Assembly: GCA_011524755.1 (NCBI GenBank)
Contig: WTJR01000041.1
Span: 1 to 7,383 of the forward strand
Reading direction: 5' to 3'
Length of the DNA: 7,383 nucleotides
Source: Halieaceae bacterium
Lineage (GTDB): Bacteria; Pseudomonadota; Gammaproteobacteria; Pseudomonadales; Halieaceae
The translations under genes were made by a program, and so were the position numbers. Shown one piece after another: positions 1-4,652 of this stretch; the first letter of the stretch is position 1; each line of letters starts with the position of its first letter. A model generated the notes under the pieces. That model was not told the origin of the DNA. It saw only the letters and a program-made list of their open reading frames with translations, and ran no database searches.

Positions 1-1
1 C

Positions 2-445
2 CATCGTCGCACCAAGCTTCTCTTCCAGGCGCCAGTCACTGGGACTGCACAATGAAGCGGCGACGAGTCGATACTTACCATGATCATCTGACTGCATCAC
101 TACCAAATCGTCGGCCACCTCTAGGGAAGCCTGCCACAACGCCTCCGCGCCGGATGCTCCGGATTTTTTGCCCACCAGATCAAAGACCAGTCCCGCAAAT
201 TCATTGGCCGCGGCGACCCCCTCGTCGAGAACCGCATAAACCCGTCTGCCCAGCTGCTCACGGACGCTTGTCTTGTGGGCGCGCCATGCGTCAGATGGCG
301 TTGTGTCGACCCATGAACCCAGCATGGGCGCTAAACCCATCGCAATGATGCGTGGATCCTTACAGTGGGGAAGAAACGCCGGAGCCTGTTCTATCCGTTC
401 AAAAGATGGACGGCTCTGGGTCATGGGATCGTCTTGGGGAATCAT
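2..445 (-). CDS. DUF3445 family protein, heme-dependent oxidative N-demethylase-like (partial, N-terminal 148 residues)
   Basis: This minus-strand frame is fully open from an ATG at 445-443 to the left edge, where the gene continues, so only the N-terminal 148 residues are visible. The diagnostic part is residues 113-146, which contain DLVVMQSDDHGKYRLVAAS followed by LCSPSDWRLEEKLG. This matches the conserved DUF3445 block (an acidic 'DL.LM' strand, then 'YRLVA.S.C.PS.WRL.EKLG'). Known family members include the alpha subunit of the heme-dependent oxidative N-demethylase, in which a PAS-like fold binds heme and removes methyl groups from methylated amines. Many DUF3445 proteins have no proven substrate. 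The usual partner subunits are not in view and could lie to the left. The start was chosen at codon 1 because upstream in-frame codons give no better ATG; an alternative is Met8 (424-422). No strong Shine-Dalgarno is visible for either. It is divergent from cho with nearly abutting starts. The family call is confident; the enzymatic activity is inferred. Confidence 0.82.
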   Translation of the reverse strand, partial: MIPQDDPMTQSRPSFERIEQAPAFLPHCKDPRIIAMGLAPMLGSWVDTTPSDAWRAHKTSVREQLGRRVYAVLDEGVAAANEFAGLVFDLVGKKSGASGAEALWQASLEVADDLVVMQSDDHGKYRLVAASLCSPSDWRLEEKLGATM

Positions 446-456
446 GCGCGCATGAT
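441..456. repeat. 16-bp perfect palindrome spanning both divergent start codons
   Basis: The sequence ATCATGCGCGCATGAT is identical to its own reverse complement. Its two halves contain the ATG of the minus-strand DUF3445 gene (445-443) and the first ATG of cho (452-454), separated by GCGCGC. Base 440 against 457 breaks the symmetry. It could be an operator for a dimeric regulator or a local stem in either transcript, or partly a by-product of two opposed ATGs. No function can be assigned from sequence alone. Confidence 0.6.
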
Positions 457-1366
457 GCCAGAGCTTGCCAATATCACCATTACCTCTAAAGGAGAAACTC
501 TGGACGAACTTCCTACGTACAGCGGTGTTTATCGTTTCTTCTCATCCGAGAATACCCTGCTCTACGTCGGCAAAAGCATCGACATACGGGCTCGCGTTCA
601 ATCCCATTTTCAAGAAGGCAGAAAGCCCGGGCGACATCAGCGCATCATGTCGCAGGTCTCGCGTATCGAGACTCAGTCCACGGCAGGGGAAATTGGCGCG
701 CTCCTTGTTGAAAACGCCGCAATTAAAGCGGAGACACCGCTCTACAACCGTCGTCAGCGACAGGTCAGGAAACTGTGGACCATTCATCTGAATCGATCTC
801 GCGATAATTTCCTGCAACCCGTCAGTGCTGACTTCTCACCGTGGGGCGAACGAGCACTAGACAGTTATGGCTTATTTCATAACCGCCGTCACGTCGACAA
901 CACTATTCGGCGGCACGCCCGTGACCACGGACTCTGCCTGCGTATGCTTGGACTCGACTCGGGCAAAGGGCCTTGCTTTCAGTACCAGCTAAAACGTTGC
1001 GATGGTGCCTGTGCAGGAGATGAAACTCCTGAAGAACACAACGCCCGTCTACTGTCCGTGCTCGACCGCGACCGAATCGCTGCTTGGCCATTCGCCGGAC
1101 CGCTATTCCTCGTGGAGCGCAATATCCGGCCGCAAGATCAGCAACCTGCCGAGCAATACCATCTCGTCAACCATTGGTCTTGGCTGGGTTGTTTCGACGA
1201 CACCAAGGCGGCGCGCAAGGCATCGCAGGATAACCATCAAACGGTCTTCGACCGCGATGCCTATCGCATGCTGATGAGTGCCTTACGCAAGGGGAAATTA
1301 GAACTTGTCGATGCGGCAACCATGCAACCGGTCGATAACCCGCTGATTCGAGAGAACTTCGACTAA
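455..1366 (+). CDS. cho: Excinuclease Cho (UvrC-homologous 3'-incision endonuclease)
   Basis: Cho is a short UvrC homologue that makes the 3' incision in UvrA/UvrB-dependent nucleotide excision repair and can act where bulky adducts hinder UvrC. Residues 20-100 form the GIY-YIG nuclease: GVY at 24-26 (Tyr26), LYVG with Tyr37, SIDIRARV with Arg45 and Arg47, GALLVE ending at Glu86, and PLYN with Asn98. The conserved UvrC/Cho cysteine region follows, with Cys161, Cys174, Cys182 and Cys186. This C-x12-C-x7-C-x3-C spacing resembles the iron-sulfur site described in UvrC. The C-terminal RNase H-like and HhH domains of UvrC are absent, as expected for Cho. The 303 residues compare with about 295 in E. 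coli Cho. The start could be ATG 452 or 455; a longer GTG reading from 365 adds 30 unconserved residues and enters the divergent gene. E. coli cho is SOS-induced, but I found no CTGT-N8-ACAG LexA box here. It overlaps the next gene by one base. Confidence 0.92.
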   Translation: MPELANITITSKGETLDELPTYSGVYRFFSSENTLLYVGKSIDIRARVQSHFQEGRKPGRHQRIMSQVSRIETQSTAGEIGALLVENAAIKAETPLYNRRQRQVRKLWTIHLNRSRDNFLQPVSADFSPWGERALDSYGLFHNRRHVDNTIRRHARDHGLCLRMLGLDSGKGPCFQYQLKRCDGACAGDETPEEHNARLLSVLDRDRIAAWPFAGPLFLVERNIRPQDQQPAEQYHLVNHWSWLGCFDDTKAARKASQDNHQTVFDRDAYRMLMSALRKGKLELVDAATMQPVDNPLIRENFD

Positions 1367-2844
1367 TGGCGGTCAACATTGTCTGGTTTAAACGCGACTT
1401 GCGATTCACCGATCACGCGCCGCTGGAGCTTGCACTCAAGTTAGACGAGCCCACGCTGATGATGTATCTCATCGAGCCGAAACTGCTTCGCAATCCGCAT
1501 TATCGTGGCCGCCATTGGCAGTTCATTGGTCAGTCACTCGAAGACCTGCAACGCACTGCTGAAGCTGTAGGTCATCGAATAGAAGTGCTCGAAGGCGATG
1601 CTGTTGATGTCTTTATGGAAGTTCACCGAAAGCTCGGTATAAAACGATTGCTCTCTTACGAAGAGACCGGCCTCGATCTGACCTTCCAGCGCGACCAAGC
1701 CGTAGCTAAGTTTTGCCAATCAGCGGGTATCGAGTGGCGCGAATTCCAAACCAACGGCGTCGAGCGCGGCCGGCGGGATCGAAAAGGCTGGAATCGGTCA
1801 TGGCACCGATTTATGACCGCTGACCCACACCAGATTGAGCTGCGAGCAATGAAGTCCATCAGTGCCGAGGCGTCAGAACAACTCAACAGTCTGCGTAGTA
1901 CCAAGCATCGACAATGGATTAAACACAGCGGCGACATGCAAGCCGGCGGACCCAATCAAGCACAAGAGGTGCTTAACAGCTTCCTCAGTGACCGCGGCTG
2001 GGGCTATCAAAAGTTCATTTCCAAACCCGAGCAAAGCCGAACGCATTGCTCTCGGCTTTCCCCCTATCTCGCCTGGGGCAATCTCAGCATGCGGCAGGCC
2101 TACCAAGCCCTCCAGCAACAGGAGAAAAAGCAGGGCTGGGGGCGTGCGATGAGTGCTTTTGAATCACGGCTCCACTGGCACTGTCACTTCATCCAGAAGT
2201 TTGAAATGGAGTGCCGGATGGAATTTGAGGATATCAACAGAGGCTATGCGGCGCAGCCACGCGGCCATGATGAGCACCTCGTTACCGCCTGGAAAGACGG
2301 CATGACAGGCTATCCCTTGATCGACGCCACCATGCGCGCGCTCAAGGCCACCGGCTACGCCAACTTTCGGTCTCGGGCCATGTTGGTGAGCTTTCTCACC
2401 CACCATCTCTGGCAGGACTGGCGGGCCGGGGTAACCCACTTGGGTTCGCTGTTTTTGGACTTTGAGCCCGGCATTCACTACCCCCAAATGCAGATGCAGG
2501 CTGGGGTCACGGGCATCAATACGATACGCATCTATAACCCTATCAAGCAGTCGTTAGATCACGATCCGAACGGTGAATTCATTCGCAAATGGGTGCCAGA
2601 GCTGAAGGATTTACCGACACCTCTGGTTCACCAACCATGGCTGATGTCGCCCATTGAGCGAATGCTCCAGCCCATAGACTATCCAGAACCCATTGTTGAC
2701 CTAAAGGAATCTTACAAGCGCGCCCGCGATACGCTGTGGAAATTAAAATCCGATCCAATGGTTGGAAGGGAAAGAGAGCGTATACTCAATCAACACGTTG
2801 AGCGACGTTACCAAAAACGCTTCGAGGAAAAGGAAGCGAGCTAG
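1366..2844 (+). CDS. Photolyase/cryptochrome-family FAD protein, subgroup lacking the proximal Trp
   Basis: This 492-residue protein has the two-domain photolyase/cryptochrome architecture. Residues 3-150 are the N-terminal alpha/beta domain, opening with the hallmark VNIVWFKRDLRFTDHAPL. Residues 200-480 are the helical FAD domain, with SRLSPYLAWGNLS (229-241), LHWHCHF (269-275, Trp271 at the position of E. coli PhrB Trp277), AWKDGMTGYPLIDATMRAL (308-326) and RIYNP (388-392). Compared with PhrB from memory, Trp306 and Trp359 are kept (Trp309, Trp352). The GGWQW segment is replaced: Trp382 and Trp384 become Met375 and Met377, and Asn378 becomes His371. Light-driven repair of pyrimidine dimers is therefore plausible but unproven; blue-light sensing or another lesion type is possible. 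No four-cysteine iron-sulfur signature of FeS-type photolyases is seen. The start ATG shares its A with the cho stop (TAATG), implying translational coupling, with only a weak GAGAG 11 bases upstream. No photolyase class is assigned. Confidence 0.85.
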   Translation: MAVNIVWFKRDLRFTDHAPLELALKLDEPTLMMYLIEPKLLRNPHYRGRHWQFIGQSLEDLQRTAEAVGHRIEVLEGDAVDVFMEVHRKLGIKRLLSYEETGLDLTFQRDQAVAKFCQSAGIEWREFQTNGVERGRRDRKGWNRSWHRFMTADPHQIELRAMKSISAEASEQLNSLRSTKHRQWIKHSGDMQAGGPNQAQEVLNSFLSDRGWGYQKFISKPEQSRTHCSRLSPYLAWGNLSMRQAYQALQQQEKKQGWGRAMSAFESRLHWHCHFIQKFEMECRMEFEDINRGYAAQPRGHDEHLVTAWKDGMTGYPLIDATMRALKATGYANFRSRAMLVSFLTHHLWQDWRAGVTHLGSLFLDFEPGIHYPQMQMQAGVTGINTIRIYNPIKQSLDHDPNGEFIRKWVPELKDLPTPLVHQPWLMSPIERMLQPIDYPEPIVDLKESYKRARDTLWKLKSDPMVGRERERILNQHVERRYQKRFEEKEAS

Positions 2845-2934
2845 CTTGCTCGAGCAAAAAGCGTCATGGCAGAAGACGTTGCAGTTTAAAGCACAACACT
2901 GCCCGGGGGGAGTAGCTCACGACTCGGAGTAAAC
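2845..2934 (+). other. Short intergenic region before the micropeptide gene
   Basis: These 90 bases separate the photolyase-like gene from the 47-codon gene. They contain a 12-bp palindrome, TTGCTCGAGCAA at 2846-2857. A short CGAGC/GCTCG hairpin (2837-2852) spans the photolyase stop codon, but no U-run follows it, so it is not called as a terminator. I see no convincing -35/-10 pair. A promoter may lie here, or the downstream pair may be read from the cho-photolyase transcript. Confidence 0.4.
2926..2929 (+). promoter_or_regulatory. Ribosome binding site of the micropeptide gene
   Basis: GGAG lies five bases before the ATG at 2935. This near-ideal Shine-Dalgarno spacing is the main support for the short reading frame being translated. 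Confidence 0.6.
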
Positions 2935-3078
2935 ATGCGGACATTATTCATCATTGCTAACTTGGCTGTCGTCCTGCCCGTGGTTGCCCTCACCTGGCAA
3001 TCGGCGAGAGTCATGGTCCGATCGATGCTCAACGGTGGCGCTAATCTCATTCAGTCACTGCTAAAGCGGAGACGGTGA
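2935..3078 (+). CDS. 47-residue single-pass membrane micropeptide upstream of selO
   Basis: I do not recognise this family. The frame runs from ATG 2935 to TGA 3076-3078 and encodes 47 residues. Residues 4-21 (LFIIANLAVVLPVVALTW) form one hydrophobic segment long enough to cross the membrane. A short amphipathic-looking stretch follows, with Arg25 and Arg29, and the end is strongly basic (LLKRRR, 42-47). By the positive-inside rule the C-terminus would face the cytoplasm. It could also be an uncleaved signal anchor. Support for a real gene comes from the GGAG at five bases, the coherent transmembrane pattern and the tight junction with selO: its stop lies two bases before selO's preferred ATG and overlaps the alternative GTG (GTGA). 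No cysteine, metal motif or toxin signature is present. Its role is unknown; membrane recruitment of SelO, or simply translational coupling of selO, are possibilities. Confidence 0.6.
   Translation: MRTLFIIANLAVVLPVVALTWQSARVMVRSMLNGGANLIQSLLKRRR
3068..3071 (+). promoter_or_regulatory. Ribosome binding site deciding the selO start
   Basis: GGAG ends nine bases before ATG 3081 but only three before GTG 3075. The spacing favours ATG 3081 as the selO start. The site lies inside the last codons of the micropeptide gene, so ribosomes finishing that gene would be delivered to it. Confidence 0.55.
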
Positions 3079-3080
3079 CG

Positions 3081-4571
3081 ATGGCTATTGCTCAATGGCA
3101 GCACTCCTTTCAAGCGCTCGGTAGCCGCTACACCAGTCGTGCCAACCCAGACCCGGCCAGCTCTCCTGAGTGGATGGGTTGGAATGAGGCGCTCGCCGAA
3201 CAGCTACGGTGGCCGAAAGATCTGAGAAAAACTGACGAGGCCTTGGCGATCTTTGCAGGTCAAAGCCCTTTGGAGGGCACAAACCCAAGTGCATCGGTTT
3301 ACGCAGGCCATCAATTTGGTCAATACAACCCGCAGCTGGGTGATGGGCGAGCCATCCTATTGGGTGAGTGGGCGCTAAGCCCCTCAGAGCACTATGACAT
3401 CCAGCTTAAAGGTGCTGGGCAGACACCCTACTCCCGCGGGGGCGACGGTAAGTCACCCGTTGGGCCCGTGGTACGTGAATACTTGGTCTCAGAGGCCATG
3501 CACCATCTTGGGGTGCCGACGACCCGCGCACTGGCTGCGATTGCCACGGGCGATAAAGTATTTCGAAACACCGTCGAGCCCGGCGCAGTGATGGTGCGCG
3601 TTGCCAAGAGTCATTTGCGCTTCGGGAGTATTCAGTATTTCGCCATGACACGGGACGGTGACGGACTGGCTGAACTGGTGGAATACGCGGCGGAGCGTCA
3701 CTTCGGGGAGATCATTAGTGCAAAGAGCGCGGAATCCACGGCCGCCAAAGCAGAGGTTCTGTTGGAGGAAACCGTAAAGCGGATCGCCTCGCTAGTCGCA
3801 CATTGGCAGAGCCTCGGATTCGTACACGGCGTCATGAACACCGACAATATGCTCCTCTCCGGCGAAACCATCGACTACGGCCCCTGTGCCTTCGTCGACA
3901 CCTTTAAAGCCGACGCCATGTTCAGTGCCATCGATAGCCAGGGTCGGTATCGGCTTTCCAATCAGCCGGGCATTGCCCACTGGAACACCAGTGTTCTTGC
4001 CTCATGCCTCCTCAAGGTCTTGAACTCCAGTGAGGATCGCGCTGTTGCCTATGCACAATCGGTGATTGATGAGTTTCCGCGTTGGTACACCGATGCCTTT
4101 AAAATGCGCATTGCTGCAAAACTGGGTCTAGACAGTTTTAGACCTGAAGACACCGAACTTCATGATGGTTTCCTTAGGGTCTTAGAAGAAGATCAGCTAG
4201 ACCTGTCACTGGCCTACCGTTGGCTGACTCACCAAGCGCTACAAGACAGCGGTCACACACCCATCGGAGACCTGTTTGTCCCCAGTGACGGGCTACTCGA
4301 GTGGCGCTCTGCCTGGGAGCGACGGCGCGAAAGCAATAAAGCTGACTCGCAAGACACGGGCGAACGCATGCGTCAGGCTAATCCTGTAGTAATTCCGCGA
4401 AACCACCATGTTGCCGCCGCCATTACCGACGCGGAGGCGCAAGACTATGAGTACTTACAGGCAGCCTTTGAGCGCTGGAAAGCTCCATTCGAATGGCAAG
4501 ATAATGACCGCCTGTGGGCCGCTTCACCCACGCCAACTGAACGCGTTACGCGGACATTTTGCGGGACATAA
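3081..4571 (+). CDS. selO: SelO/YdiU pseudokinase-fold protein adenylyltransferase (AMPylase)
   Basis: SelO has a protein-kinase-like fold but binds ATP inverted and transfers AMP to Ser, Thr or Tyr of target proteins, linked in E. coli to redox stress. From ATG 3081 it has 496 residues (about 480 in E. coli YdiU). Conserved blocks in order are AGHQFGQYNPQLGDGRA (75-91), DIQLKGAGQTPYSRGGDG (106-123, with Lys110), VVREYL (Glu133), VMVRVAKSHLRFGSIQ (170-185), HGVMNTDNM (249-257, with Asp255 and Asn256), IDYGP (Asp265) and RQANPVVIPRNHHVA (431-445). The ATP and metal residues expected of an active AMPylase are present. The protein ends TFCGT, placing Cys494 third from the end, where some homologues carry selenocysteine. 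The partner cysteine of E. coli (Cys272, in an ICNHSD context) aligns here with Phe281, but Cys269 sits nearby in DYGPCAF and could take its place. It is tightly coupled to the micropeptide gene upstream. Confidence 0.95.
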   Translation: MAIAQWQHSFQALGSRYTSRANPDPASSPEWMGWNEALAEQLRWPKDLRKTDEALAIFAGQSPLEGTNPSASVYAGHQFGQYNPQLGDGRAILLGEWALSPSEHYDIQLKGAGQTPYSRGGDGKSPVGPVVREYLVSEAMHHLGVPTTRALAAIATGDKVFRNTVEPGAVMVRVAKSHLRFGSIQYFAMTRDGDGLAELVEYAAERHFGEIISAKSAESTAAKAEVLLEETVKRIASLVAHWQSLGFVHGVMNTDNMLLSGETIDYGPCAFVDTFKADAMFSAIDSQGRYRLSNQPGIAHWNTSVLASCLLKVLNSSEDRAVAYAQSVIDEFPRWYTDAFKMRIAAKLGLDSFRPEDTELHDGFLRVLEEDQLDLSLAYRWLTHQALQDSGHTPIGDLFVPSDGLLEWRSAWERRRESNKADSQDTGERMRQANPVVIPRNHHVAAAITDAEAQDYEYLQAAFERWKAPFEWQDNDRLWAASPTPTERVTRTFCGT

Positions 4572-4597
4572 TGCGCACTGTTTACTGAGTATGTTCA

Positions 4598-4626
4598 TGG
4601 CTCAACGGTGTGCGGGGCTGTATAAT
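4598..4626 (+). promoter_or_regulatory. Candidate sigma70-type promoter for the pyrD-pyrK fusion gene
   Basis: TATAAT at 4621-4626 is a perfect -10 hexamer. At 17-base spacing the -35 position (4598-4603, TGGCTC) matches TTGACA poorly, so the box may need an activator or may be weak. Transcription from about 4633 would leave a leader of roughly 20 bases, just long enough for the ribosome site. The -10 is seen directly; promoter activity is inferred. Confidence 0.45.
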
Positions 4627-4642
4627 TAGCCGTCGCAAATAC

Positions 4643-4648
4643 GGAGAG
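4643..4648 (+). promoter_or_regulatory. Ribosome binding site supporting the GTG start of the pyrD-pyrK fusion
   Basis: GGAGAG lies just upstream of GTG 4653, with GGAG ending six bases before it. This good spacing supports the GTG start, which also matches the expected N-terminus of the PyrD domain. Confidence 0.6.
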
Positions 4649-4652
4649 TCGG

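Larger units (their letters stand above)
4572..4652 (+). other. Intergenic leader between selO and the pyrD-pyrK fusion gene
   Basis: These 81 bases hold the candidate promoter and the ribosome site of the next gene. No hairpin plus U-run follows selO, so selO has no obvious intrinsic terminator here and some readthrough is possible. Confidence 0.4.

Noticed and set aside
52..348. Plus-strand 98-codon frame at the left edge
   Set aside because: Pro/Arg-rich, resembles no family I recognise, and lies antisense to the DUF3445 frame, which is open throughout and shows a recognisable motif.
365..454. Longer cho reading from GTG 365 adding 30 residues
   Set aside because: The added residues do not resemble Cho N-termini, the extension lies inside the divergent DUF3445 coding frame, and ATG 452/455 gives the usual family length.
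2837..2857. Hairpin and palindrome at the end of the photolyase-like gene as a terminator
   Set aside because: The stem is only five base pairs and is followed by A-rich, not T-rich, sequence on the plus strand.
2866..2889. Seven-codon leader frame ATG to TAA before the micropeptide gene
   Set aside because: No good ribosome site, no run of a regulatory amino acid and no attenuator hairpin after it.
4560..4571. Selenocysteine at the SelO C-terminus
   Set aside because: The codon at the antepenultimate position is TGC (Cys), not TGA, so no selenocysteine insertion is needed.
4618..4633. Possible LexA box beginning CTGTATA before pyrD-pyrK
   Set aside because: Only the left half matches; the right half reads CCGT instead of ACAG, and the match is explained by the -10 box.
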